DNA from: Capitella teleta
Lineage: Eukaryota > Annelida > Polychaeta > Capitellidae
Assembly: GCA_000328365.1 (NCBI GenBank)
Contig: KB296865.1
Location: 61,406 to 125,405, forward strand
Direction of reading: 5' to 3'
Length of the DNA: 64,000 nt
The notes under the pieces were generated by a model. The model saw nothing but the letters and a program-made list of their open reading frames with translations, did not search any database and was not told the origin of the DNA. Positions 1 through 13,200 of the stretch are shown here, one piece after another. Made by a program: the position numbers and the translations under genes. How positions within the stretch are numbered: the stretch's first letter is position 1; each line of letters opens with the position of its first letter.

Positions 1-299
1 ATAGGTCTTAGAACCTGGAAATTAATAACCCCATGATACGTTCTTTGATGTCAGCGACATCAGTCGTTAATTATGCAAAAAGGACAAAAAAGCTGAAATC
101 TCTCACCATTCATTGAACATAATCGTTTAACTGTTATTGAGATGCAACTCAATAACATGCGAGTCCTTTGATAAATGAGAATTATAGCCCAAGACATTAA
201 CGCATTTCGTTTTGTTCGTTTCGGTTTGACGCACATGTCTCAATGACGGCATTGACATGCAATGGCTCACATTATGCAAGTCCGGCGAGAATTGAGAAA

Positions 300-371
<72 letters not shown>

Positions 372-382
372 TATTTATTTAT
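300..382. repeat. (TTA)n microsatellite
   Basis: A run of TTA trinucleotides grades into TTTA units. The poly-leucine frame it creates is an artefact. Other (TTA)n runs in this window sit at the 3' ends of LINE copies, so this one may mark a lost LINE tail, but no LINE coding sequence is seen beside it. Confidence 0.9.
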
Positions 383-2729
383 TGTTATTATTATTATACA
401 GGTGGCTCCGTAGTTGTATACTACTGCACAATGTTTTCGATGCATCTAAACAGATTCATAATCTTAGTAAAATGCTCCAAATTAACTTCTCACATTTATT
501 CATTGACAAATTTTTCTTCAATTCTACTACATGTATTGTGAAATGAACGGTCCCTTCATTTAAATGTCCACTCCTCTCTGTTTATTTGCGTCAGCGTAGG
601 GACCGAGCCAGCCAATCAATCCGACCAAAACGCGGCCATTAAGCCAGTATAGAGTACGTAATGGGGTTATACGTAAGGATTATGTAATCACACAATCTGA
701 GGTTTGCACTCGGGAGTGTTCTAAATTGGTTTACCTTGAACAACTACAGGTGTAAAATGGTGAATGGAACAAGCAATATTATTAATCAGGATTTATTAAC
801 AGGATAATATTATCAAGATCTATTTGTCATTATTTACATTCAATGATTTATACATCAGGATTGATGCTATTGAACAACACTTTGGGCTATACATTAATTA
901 TATGATATATTATTAGTTTCCTATATTATGGATCTGGGTGTGGTGGTGAGGTTGATGACAATGGGTACAGATGCTTAAGGGTACTAAGCAATTGAAAGTT
1001 CTGTTCGCTATAGCCCCTTAGGGAGAAAGGCTTATTGCATCGGTATGATAAACTTTTATTCAAAATTATGTTCTCCAAATTCCTTTGTCGGAGCTCAATT
1101 TGCAAGCAACCAACTTGGTTCTATTCTTGGTCTGAAGACAGCTGTTGACTTTCTCATCGTCTTTGCATGCAAACTATATTTGATCATAGGCGCCTTCTAG
1201 TGTGCCTCATAAATCGACCAAGAATAAGCGATCAGTCTGACTGCCACGCTATGTGACACCACGTTATTTAACCTTTGTGATAGAGATCAAGATGACCTCA
1301 TTATCACAATCACAATCGAAATGTATATTTTTTTAGGGTTTATATTACCTTCCGGCTACTGATCGTTTGAAGATGTGAGAATCGCAACTAAATTTTGTTT
1401 GGAAAAACTGTGTACAAAGTTGTTTTTTGTAAAAAATGGAAGCATGGTTCTGAGAAAGAATCATTACAATATCAAATATCAAGGGAGGTTACCAAGCGAA
1501 TAAGTTCGAAGACATCACAGAAGGTATCGACCCTCATGTTTTTTTAATGAGAGGCCAAATAATTAGTTCTTATTTGCAAGATCTAAAACGGTATTTTTAC
1601 CAAAATTAAGATGAAAACGTGCAAAAGTAATTTTTTCTTGAGTTGACGTAAGTATTATGAATTATAACTGGCAGTTAACTACACCAAATGCAAACTGAAT
1701 ATTCTCATATAACTGATGACCTCAGGTCTGAGAAAGAATGACATTCACATTGAAGAACTCATACTTTTAAATGAATACGATTTAGCTTTTTCAATCCCAC
1801 CAATGCAATACTTGCTGAGATATGGTGGATTTCTGAACGCATCCATCCCTTACAAAGGCTGATTAAATTACAATCATGATTGTCGAAAGCCTTTTATAAT
1901 TACTCTCGCCCATTGCATGCATGAATTGAAACTCTCCCTGTGTGAGATGAAATACAGAAGACCTAAAAGTAAGACATAAAAAATCGCAATGCATGCCATA
2001 ACCAAACAAAAATAGTCCTGCTGCAACGATTGAAAATCAGTTCTAAAACCTGAAACGCTTAGCCGCAGTCCCCAGGGACCTAATCAGGCGATCCTTGTTC
2101 CAAGTCGATAGAGACTTACCGTTTGCGAATATTTAACTTGCCATATATCACATGCTTTCCAAGCTCATTAGCTAATGGTTAAAAATGTGGAGGAGCGGGG
2201 TGTGGGGTTGTTTCGATGGGTTGGCTTGATTACAACTGTGCCGAAAGTGAACAGAGAGGCGAGGCTATTTAGATAAAGGGATCGTTCATTTCAGCATGCA
2301 AAATAGAAAAACAAAGAGTTGTTCTTTTTGGAGCTGATTGGGTAATTTTTGTTATTCGGATTATTTTGCTTCGTGGTGGGAACGATTGTAGTTCAGCCTA
2401 TTCTCAACGACAGCCACAGAATATGATGGTGTGTTGCCCATAAAATTATGCAATGGGGTATGCGTGGATCCAATGATCTTTGTTGATGACTGGCATCAAT
2501 TAATTTATCAAGCTGATTTATCTATTGTCACTCTTCCGCTAACACACCATACAGAACAAAATACTGGGATCATAATTATATTTTCGTTGCTGCCAGTGTG
2601 TCCATCCATTAATTGCTAGGGGGCGGTATACATTCACGTATTTCACAATGATTGAAATAATTATGCTGCATGCAGTCAAATATCACTGCAGCTTTATAAG
2701 CCCAAACCGTCATTTTCTTTACCGGGTAA

Positions 2730-2760
2730 TCAATGCAATGCAATGCAATGCAATGCAAAA
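2730..2760. repeat. CAATG pentanucleotide repeat
   Basis: Five near-perfect tandem copies of a five-base unit are directly visible. The unit length is not a multiple of three and no gene is recognised around it. Confidence 0.85.
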
Positions 2761-5700
2761 AAACATTGAATCCGATTTTCCGAATGCCTCCGGTGCAATG
2801 CACGTTTGAATTCTTCGCCATGCATTCATTATTCCAGAGTAGCTAAAACTGGGGATATTGGTGCTATTTGGGTCCAGAATTCGGAGGCATTTCTTATTTT
2901 GTATAACATAACATGGCATATACAATGAGATAGTCACTCAAATTGGCCAATAGATATCGCCATTACCGATTCATTTGCAATCCATCAGTGTTCGCCGTGT
3001 AAAATGTCACTGTGATAATCATGGACCCACAATGGGGCTCAAAACCTCATTCGCGCAGCTCTGTAAGCCAAAAATAGTTATCTCATTTCGGGTGACATTT
3101 ACGTCAGAGAAGAATATCGGAACCGAGGGTTGTATCTATTCAATATATCGCAAGGGTTCTTGAGTAACCATGTTATCAAGATTGGATTTGTTTGGTTATG
3201 CATTATCACTCTCAGAACCCACTTCGAAATCAGTGATTGGGAAATTCACAATAAACCTCGAGTCCATAATATAATGTTGATTCAGTGCGCCGCTCATCCA
3301 AGCAAGGCATTATGCAATCAAAAGAGAGCACTTTCCTTTGTGCTCACTAACCCTTGTCGTGTTTCAATAGGGCACGTACAAGCACCTTAGTCCACTTCTT
3401 TGTGGAAAGTAATCAGTGGCCCACATGAATGCCGCACAAAAATTGAAGCACCTTTGCAATTAACGCATTGTTGTGACAATTAACCTGAGTACAATGTACT
3501 ATTGATATCCAGTGTTCAAGGGTACGACTCTATTACTTGAATCTTATTCTACATCTTTGTTTCAATAATCAATAATGAATCAATACTGAGAACAATAATA
3601 TGAAAATTAAACCTATTACTTTCTTCTTCACGTCATTCTCTTGTTACTTTTGTAAGCGTGATTTGGTCATGTCGTGGCATGAGTTAAGATTCGTACCATG
3701 CATAATATATTCATCTGAGACTTGTACCTGAATGCTCTCTGGTGTCATATGAGTACATGTATCTACAGTCTGTTAGAACCAGACTATCTGTACACTGTAC
3801 TATAGTCCATGTTTGAACTCGCTGAAAGAAATTGATTGGGTGCCACAACATCACTTATACAATTCCACAACTCTACATAGATTTATTGAATCGATTATAC
3901 CGATGGTAAGCAAAAGACCATTTATGCACGAGTGGCTCCAGAGTGCCATTGGACGACGGAAGGAAATATTACAATAACACAACACGGTTGCGTCTGGGGA
4001 CCAATCTGATTCGCGAGTGTCTCCAGGAAAAAATATCATAACGTTGGTCAAAAATGTTCTTTTTAAACATTATTGCACACGTGGCGTGTGAAATAAATAT
4101 TTTTTTTTCATCATCTGATTTAACCCAAGCTTAATGAAACTAATATGGGTAAATTTTTAACCCATGTACAATCTCATAATTTTGATTGACATACAATTGC
4201 ACATGTACACCTTAGGCCTTAATACGTTTTTACAGCAGAAAATCATTTTTGATGCTTCGCATGATTAAAAGTGGACAAAGTTTCTTAGAATTTAGAATCG
4301 ATCAGGCTTTTCTACTATCCAGATACAATATGGTCGACTGGACAATGAACCACTATAATGGAGATGTGTATGTTCTATAAATATAACAACATCCGTCTAT
4401 GTAGAAAAAAAAAGACATCTATTGATATATTGGAAGTGTCGATCGAGCATGCATGAGCAATCTGAGAATGACTAATGTGTGGTTATGGTAGACACCAGTG
4501 TGCATTTAGGCGGTGACAGATAAAATTTGAACGAGGATGTCGATCTCAAAATGACAAAATGACAGTGATGCCAAATTTAACCCGATCTGAAACCAACACG
4601 TTTAGTGCCTTTTTCCAAATCGATGCTACAAAACTTCCGTTGGGCGAAGGGAATTTTTTTAGTCACAGGCAGACTGTGAATTGCGTGCATCATTGTTTAA
4701 TCAGACTGATCACAAAGGAGCTGCTTGAATGATTCACTCACCCTCCCCCAAATCAATCCGATGTAATAGACAGGCTCGACCATGTATCTATTCTCATGTC
4801 TCTTGAAGATTTTCATATTTCATGATTTGGTGAAGTCTTCTGTCTACCAGGGCGTAGCTAAGTGATGATTTATCATTAATCGAACTGCGTTCAATTATAG
4901 CTGTTGCTCTTTTTTGATGTCACGTACTTAATCATCTTTGTGTTTTTGCAGAAGTTGCAAATCGTTCTGCAGCTTCTTTTTGGTAGTGCTTTTTGTTTTA
5001 TGTTTATTAAAAACGGAAATGATTGATTTATCCTCCCCTCCCGAGACATATGACCAAAAGGCTTATGTCTGCCCCATTTCCAAAATATGTGACCTGGGAA
5101 ATCCCAGTCAATATACTGAAGAGTCTGCTAGTGGGGAACTAATGTAGATTCCCCATCATCCAGTTCAAAGGTCATTGTGTTTCTTTATTAAAGAATTCTA
5201 CAGCGACGTTATTTTTTTCATTAGATTAGAATATTGTTCTGTTTGATGTCTCCTGGCCGAAGAACTCCATAATCAGCATTGATTTCATAAATCAATGAGA
5301 GTATTAGAGCAGTGTCATCTGCAAACGGGTTCATAATTTCAAGAGTACCTGCATGACTATCAAATGGGACAGACATGATCAATTGTGTACTCAGGGTGAC
5401 GTGTAGTGGACTAATGACCAATGACCCCTAGTATAAATATTACGCGTACTACACTCATATTCAACCACACTCCGTTGATGATCCTGGTTACTGGACACTT
5501 CCAGTCGATTAATCCAATAGCAACAGCTCTCACATCATAATAAAGTCCCAATGAGACAGTCAAGGAAGTCAGAATGATTAGGTTTACTGTCGTACTGTTA
5601 TGAATTATCTGAATTCACTCTTTATTCAGACGGCAGATTCGATACAGAAGGTTCATAGGAACAGAGCTGGGCTCGTTCTGTGACTGTTTTCTCGTCCGAA

Positions 5701-7253
5701 TTTGTGAACAGTATAACGAGAACGAATCGTGAGTCGTATGGTGTCGATACTTGAAGATGTTTGTCAAAATATCAGATACAATAAAAACTTAGGGTCATTG
5801 GCAATAAAAAGAAAGTGGCCTTCTAATAATTTGTCTATTTCGTCCTATTAATGTGTCCATTTCAAATGTACATGAATCAGAAAGGGCATCTCTCTGTACA
5901 TTTCATTTCAGATTCGTTCATCANAATTTAAGTTTTATTTCAATTTATATCCGAGAGACCTGGTGATTTCGTCCAAATACCCAGTTGCATTGCGTTGATG
6001 AAGGGTACTAATTTAAAAGAAGCTAATGGAGTTTTATTCGTCTTGTGGTATCAAGCCAGTTATTTTCATTCGGGAAATAGAATGAAGACTTACAATCTGG
6101 CCAAAACTAAATTTCTTTGATCTCGTTGAATTGCATATTCAAGATTAACACCCCCCCCCCCCTCGGAGCGGATTTATATGGTCATGATCAGAGCCACAAC
6201 CTTCAGCAAATCAAACAAAATAGCACCAATCGAGGGACGAGATTTGCTTTAATTAATTGGAATCAGGACTTGAAATAGCATCTTCAATGAGAGCCAATCT
6301 CAAGTGGAATTTAATGCCTGATGACTTTCATACTATATATGATTTAGGGGATCAGAGCCAATTAAGATATTACTTTTCACATCATACCGGTGTGTATCTC
6401 CAACATCAGAAGATTTTGCAAGGCTTGGTACGGTCAATTATCTTGCATTTAACGTTATAAGAAATTGGCATTTCGCAGCGGTGCATTCTGGGATACATGG
6501 GTGTGAGGTCAATAGAGGATACAGTAATTTAGCTGTACATTGATTGTGTAAATCTTCCTGGCTGTGCAATGTTATTGTGTGCGTTCTAATTCGTAACAGC
6601 AATCGTTTGTGGGTGCATAATGTAAATCGAGCGATAACATTTATATAACACATCGCATTGCGCATGCATAATGGATATGCGATAAAGTTATTTGAGGCTG
6701 TGTCGAGTGGACATTCGCCATGGCACACGCAGTATCTTTTCTAGATCAACAAGATGAACCATCTTGTCGTAGATCTATGACCAGACGGTTCATTCATGCT
6801 GTCGGAAATGTCATTTTAGCAGATGAAATGTGTAAAATCGTATTTGAATATTCCAGACAATAGAAGACTTATTTCTGTCGATATTAATATACACAGAAAC
6901 GGAAATTGCACATAATGGAACACTTTGATAGCGACAATGGAAATGGAAATCAGAGTGAAAAATAGTTACTTCCGCTAAGTACGACACAGAACATGCGCTC
7001 TTTAATCCTTAAATGTCCGTGTGATTATACGTTGCATTTATACCTGTGCTAATTGTAGTCAGTGTACTGCAGGTGGCATCGGTTTTTACAATGGGGCTTG
7101 ATGGACAGGATTGATGGACAAATCCTTCAATAAATTGCTTCCAAGCCAATGCCTCACTGTTTCAACATTTGTTTTTAATTACATCATAATTCCATCTGCC
7201 CTCGTGGAAAAGATTGCATTCATTCTAATTTCTAAATCATCTTTTGTTTACAG

Positions 7254-10200
7254 TCAAATTTGGACACGGATTTTGACGCTGGAGGCAAAGTGTCCATCGG
7301 CCTGACAGCCACAACAATCGTCTCACAATGGACATGGGCTGCCACCCTCCTCCAGTCCTCGGGAGTCGCTGCTAAGGTTTGATTTATATCTAATGATAAT
7401 CAATTGAACCACCGGAAATGCAAAAAGAAAAATCACACAGAACTTCAGCAATCCAAAGAAAAATCACACTTTTTTCCTTGTCTTTTTTTATATATTTTTT
7501 TTTTTTTTCAATAGTATGGCATCAGTGGGGCGTTTTGGTACGCATCCGGAGCCACTATCCAAATCCTCCTTTTCTCCATGCTGTCCGTCCAACTAAAGAT
7601 TCGAGCTCCGGGTGCCAAGACGTTTCTCCGAGTGATCCGAGCACGATTTGGATCCAGAACACATATCGTATTTTGTGTGTTTGCTCTTGTCACAAATGTG
7701 ATCGTCACCGCGATGCTCATGCTAGGTAAGCTCCTACACATACCACTCAAACACATGCAATGCCCACCTCAGGAGGCACAGCCGTTATGACTACACTGGT
7801 ACGTGGACTCAGCGTGGAGTTGGCGACTGCGCTGGTGGCTGCCGTCATGGGCACTTACACCTTCATCGGGGGCCTCGGGGCGACGTTTTATGTATCATAT
7901 TTCAACACATTCCTCATCTACCTGATCATGACGATATTCTTAGTTAAGATTTACTTCGACCCCTCTGAAGACAATCCTTTGGGTGAGTGTACACTGTTCA
8001 TGTCAATCATTAATCTGGTCATTCAGGCTCAGTTGAAGAGGTCTACAAATTGCTGGCCTGCAGTGAAGGTCCAGAAGGGAACACGGAGAGGAGTTTCCTC
8101 ACGATGAGGTCATACGAGGCACTCGTTTTCGGTATCATCAACATTGTCGGTTAGTGTCCATTTCATCGCTATCCTTTCAAATAAATGAACTACCTGTCGG
8201 TGTCCAACTTATATCCATTTGAGGAGATACGATGCATCTTTACGGAACGACATTTACCTTCCCTTATATATCTATCAAGATATTATTCTCTCATTTGTTC
8301 ATTTCAATTCTTCGTAGAGCCAAATCACAAAAGAACAAACCCTTCAATAATTTCTCATTCGAATTAAATGTTACAAAGAGTACTTTTTAAGTCATGCATG
8401 GCTTTGCCAAATAAAACGTGGCCTGAACTCAACCAGGATCTCAAAGCAGGCAGATATTGAGAGTAGTAGCTACACTCAAATATTCTGCCTTCCCGGGGAT
8501 GACAATTATCCCATGTTAGCATGCAGCAATTGATCATTAGTGACACTTAGATCTAAATTTTGATTCGTAGAACCATCAATAATAGAACAAGGAAACATCA
8601 AAATGTTTAGTGTCATTATATCCTCAAAGCTCCTCATGCGAATTGATTTGATAGAATGATCAGAATAACAAATGGAGCAGTAAGCCTGCTCTGTCGAGCT
8701 CGAATAGCATAAATGAAAATTTATACAGTTGCTGAATCTGAAGGTCACTTCAATGTCTCTCTTTTAAATAATAAATTAACTCAGCAAAAGGAACAATCCA
8801 ACTTCAAGTAATAAACAGTTTGATGTACGCAGACTTTTCTTGGCCATGTTGTAGGTCATCTTTTAAGCAACATGTCATTCACATGAAATGTTGATTTCCT
8901 TACAACATGTTAATAGTGCTGTGTCGATAACCAGCGTGTCGTTGTCACAACAACGCTCTGGGTCTATGACGTCACGTCCGCAACATACTTGACCTGGAAT
9001 CATTAGATGGCGTTGTCCATCACAGCATATATGACTGAACTGAGTGTGGATTTCGTCACCGCAGCATTCATAGACACCAATGACGTCTTGGGGAACATCC
9101 CTCAAAGTTCCATTGCAACACACGCTGCGCGTTTCATTCAAGAGCTGATCACCACAGCACTCTCTGAATGATCCTGAGTGCACCTTGCCTTCACAGCAAG
9201 TTTCGGTGCTTGGGTTATACGTAATTATTCCACAGCAACTCGATTCGGGAGCAGCGTTAGTCATCGTCACTCCTCCACAGCACTTCTCATTGGTCAAATC
9301 CATCGAACAACAACCTGATGTTAAAACCTGGTTTACAATGTAACTATCACAGCAGGTTTCTGTAATGGTGTTGTAGGTAGTGTTACCACAGCAGGCGTTG
9401 TTTGTGATGTTTTTCATATGTATGACTCCGTTGCAGCAGAGGTTGACAGATGGATTGTATGCCTCCTTGAAGCAGCATTGTTTTTTATTTTCATTAATAG
9501 GGACTACTTGGTCATCGCAGCAGAGAGTAGTCAAAGGGTCGATCACCTTTCCGTTGCAGCACTCTTGACTTGTGCTGTCAAACAATGCTTCAGTGAATGG
9601 CCCTGAGCAGCAGGATTGCTCGGTTGCTTCGTACTGCTCACCGTTGCAGCACTGTGCAGTCACTGATGTCCTCGTTTCAGCCGTGTACTTGTAATTCGCA
9701 TGGCAGCAGATGAAGTCACTGCTTGAATACACTCTGCCTCCGCAGCACATCTGCTCAGAGAGCGAGTAAGCATGGACACCTTCATAGCCTACACAGCAAC
9801 CTTGCAGTGTGGCATTGATGATGTCACCATCACAGCAGTCTTCAGTTCGGATGTCATACTCCTCGTCTCCGCAGACCGCCATATGTGGAGCCGATTTTAA
9901 CAGCAGTCGGTTGCTAGAACAACTGTACTCAGAGGAATTGTAGACCTTGTCGCTGCAACACAGCTCACTCCATGTCGAATAGATCTCTCCAGCACAACAA
10001 TCCAGACCAGAAATACCAGTGGTGTACACAGGGATGTCTCCGCAGCATAATGTCTCGTCCATGTCGACAGCTCGGGTACCACAACAAGCCCTACGAGGGG
10101 ACTCCTCGTAATTCGAGACAACTCCATTGCAACATATTGCATAATACTCATCGTAGGGTATTCCATTACAGCACTTGTTGTCTAATGAATCCATGACGCT

Positions 10201-13200
10201 GTTGCCGCAACATTCCCCGAATTCTCCAAATGGGTTGCTAACAAGTTTATCCGAACAGCACAGGAATAAGGTGGTGTTGAACAATGCACCATTGCAACAG
10301 CCATGCTCGCGAATATCGTGAATGCTTCCAGAACAACACCCACTCAGACTAGCATCATATGATTGTCGACCGCAGCATTGTGGATTGGACAATGGCCGAG
10401 CGACGACCTGGTCCATGCAGCACATTTTATGCGGACCGGTGTTGATATTACCTTCGCAACACCTTGCAATCGACGGGTCCCAATCTGACACGACTCCACC
10501 ACAACACTGTTGGGTCATCCGTGAGAAAACCACTAATCCACAGCAATCCTCACCATCCAGGGCCACTCCCTCACAACAGACCTGACCAGTGTCCATTACG
10601 TTGGACCCACAGCAACGAGTCCCGTTGACCACCGAGTTGAGAGTTCCATTGCAGCAGACTTCTCGGTCCTCGTCAAATGCAACTCCACCACAGCATGAAA
10701 CGTTGACTGCTCCAGCTGGTATGGCACTGACGGCGCCTTCATCACAACAGTACGATCTCGAAGGGTCATAGGGTGCACTGCCACAACATGCTGATTGAAG
10801 ACCTGGCCGTTGGCTCACCGTGCCATTGCAACACACCTGGGTGATGCTGTTGATCGCAATTCCATTGCATGATTTCCTATCTGCAATTAATATTATAACA
10901 TTATCAGTTATATCCATCAAAGTAGCGTGGGTTGTCGAAAATTACCTTACTCAAAATATAGAGCCTTCAAAATACTAAATAAATAATAAATAATTCCTTT
11001 TGCATAGCGCACTATCCACCGAAGGGCCAAAAGCGCTGCCCACAAACACGAATATTGATTTCTTTGGTTAGGCCCCCATTTTAAGTCCCGACCTAAGATA
11101 CTGCGCTTTGGTATGTAGTCACCCAAGTGAATCGAACCTTTGGATTGAAAGTCAAACGCACTGAGTCATACAGGTAACATACAGCAAGTTATTCGATCGT
11201 CAGCCGTGCTTTTGATGACAATTATTGTATCCTGGATTGTATGCTCGTACTTTTCTCGTGCTTTGTACGACATTGAAAGGAATGTTTCATCGGATTCAAA
11301 GAGGTGGAAAATCGCATCTCGAGCTTAGAGTTGTTCGCTTCCTTTCCCAATGAATAACATTTTAATTGGATTTCTATACGTATAACGTCGCAATTTCTTC
11401 GAGATTCGGTAGCTCGACATGGCACGAATTTACTCCAATGTTAAAGATGTTTTTCAAAATTAATTTTGCATATAATTTAATGAGTCGCATAAATGGCAAA
11501 ATAAAACGAAACATAACATATTAACACAATTGATTTCATCACTATCATCAATAGCAATGTACATTCAATTTAAGACAAAATAGTGACGTCAGACGCGGAT
11601 GAATTTCAGCTATTGGATTAGTGATATCAATGCCTCACCATACTTGGTGACGATTTCAACACAAGCGACCAATGGTGACAAAACCAGGAAGGTCACGAGC
11701 ATCATGGTAGAGGTTATTCAACCAGTGGAGCTAGCAGATGGATGAAATACGCCTCAATATAATCGCAACGCAGTCAAAAGGCCGACATTTAAATCCAATC
11801 ACTGTATACGATCAATTCGCATCGATTTAACGGCAACAGGTGGAAAATAAAAGCCACGCCGATTGGTCCGTGCAGCTGTCACGTGATATGTGCCTGACCC
11901 ACAACGCCATTAATTTATGAATAAATAATTATATTTTTAACAATTAGGTCAGATGATTATGAATCGGTTGTTTTGATTCAAAATGAAGGTGATGATTCAG
12001 ACCGGCCTATAAAATTATGAAAATAATTAATAAAATGTTAAGTAAAACTGATGAAGTGAAGCGTGATACTTTGATTGATTAATTGATTGATTAATATCAT
12101 AAGCTGAACACCAGACATCTTTGGCTAGATCTTTTATTCCTTAATATGTTTTTTTTTTTTTTTTTTTTTTTTGAATTTGAATATGAATTCGCGATCAAGT
12201 GTTGTCATTGTCATGTGTTATTTGCGATTTGTGACTAAATTTCTAAATAATTAGGTACAATCCTCAACAAAAGGGTCAACAAAAATGAATAACCTTTCCT
12301 TCGATTTTCTTCCGTGAAATGATCCAGGAATAATTCCTGACAACGAGTTCGAAATGAATTGTCTTTCCGTTGCGTGAGTTGCGCCAAACACGAATGGAGA
12401 TAAGATGAAATCTGGAATAATTTGGGAGATAGAATAAAAATACGCTCAAAGGGAATTGGTGATTAGAAATATAGCAGTATAGAAAGTGGGCTCAGACTGG
12501 GTGAATGCATGCTCTCGTGGTTGCATGCGAAACCAACCAAGGCCCTGGGCTATAATTAAACGCTTAATTGTGTGCTAATGTTCATATGATGTGGAGATCA
12601 CTCACAATTGTTGACAGGAAATTGGCATCTCAATAGAATTAATCCGTTTCCACCAGATACCAAGGACATATGAAGAACAGTAGAAAGTCTATTAATAGCA
12701 GTTCTAATTACCGTGGTATTACCTTTAGTATTTTAGGTAAAATTTTTGATAGAATTATCATGAACAGATTCAGTGGTTCGCTGTACAGTAATGACTTTCA
12801 ATTTGGTTTTAAAGGGAGGGAGAACTGGTTAAAATTGGACTTTGAGTCGTTATTTGATGCACCAAAAATGATTCCTATGCCTGACCCACACAAGGAATAT
12901 CATCGCTAACGATTTCACGGGAGATATAATGCTAATTAGGCGTGACGTCAGGAGCTGTGATGAAACACCGAGTTCCCCATCTTTTACAATGGGCCTAGTC
13001 ATATCAGCGTGTCCTGCGACTAAACCCCTGGATATTCTTTTATTTTCTTTTCAAAAATAGATAGAATAATCATTTTGACACCAGTCAGGCGCGAAAAAAA
13101 AAATATTTTTCGCTTTTTCTTATTTTAACAAGCGATTTTCTAGGACACCTACCATGGTTTCTCATCCTGAAACAGTAAAAAAAAAAGTCAGCCAGAGTGC

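Larger units (their letters stand above)
1..7253. other. Gene-poor stretch with simple repeats
   Basis: I recognise no protein gene here. Open frames are short and resemble nothing I know. Visible structure is a (TTA)n run near 300-372, a short CAATG pentamer run near 2732-2757 and a C run near 6151-6162. The missing first coding exon of the DUR3-like gene that begins at 7254 should lie here, since that family normally starts with a further 30-50 residues carrying a first membrane helix. I could not identify it. One base at 5924 is ambiguous. Confidence 0.5.

Noticed and set aside
262-546. Poly-leucine ORF
   Set aside because: Translation of a (TTA)n microsatellite.
6438-6728. Minus ORF with several cysteines
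   Set aside because: Cysteine spacing is irregular, with no signal peptide or splice context.
7111-7305. Candidate first exon of the DUR3-like gene
   Set aside because: The frame differs from that of the exon at 7254, and it lacks the expected first helix; the true start was not found.
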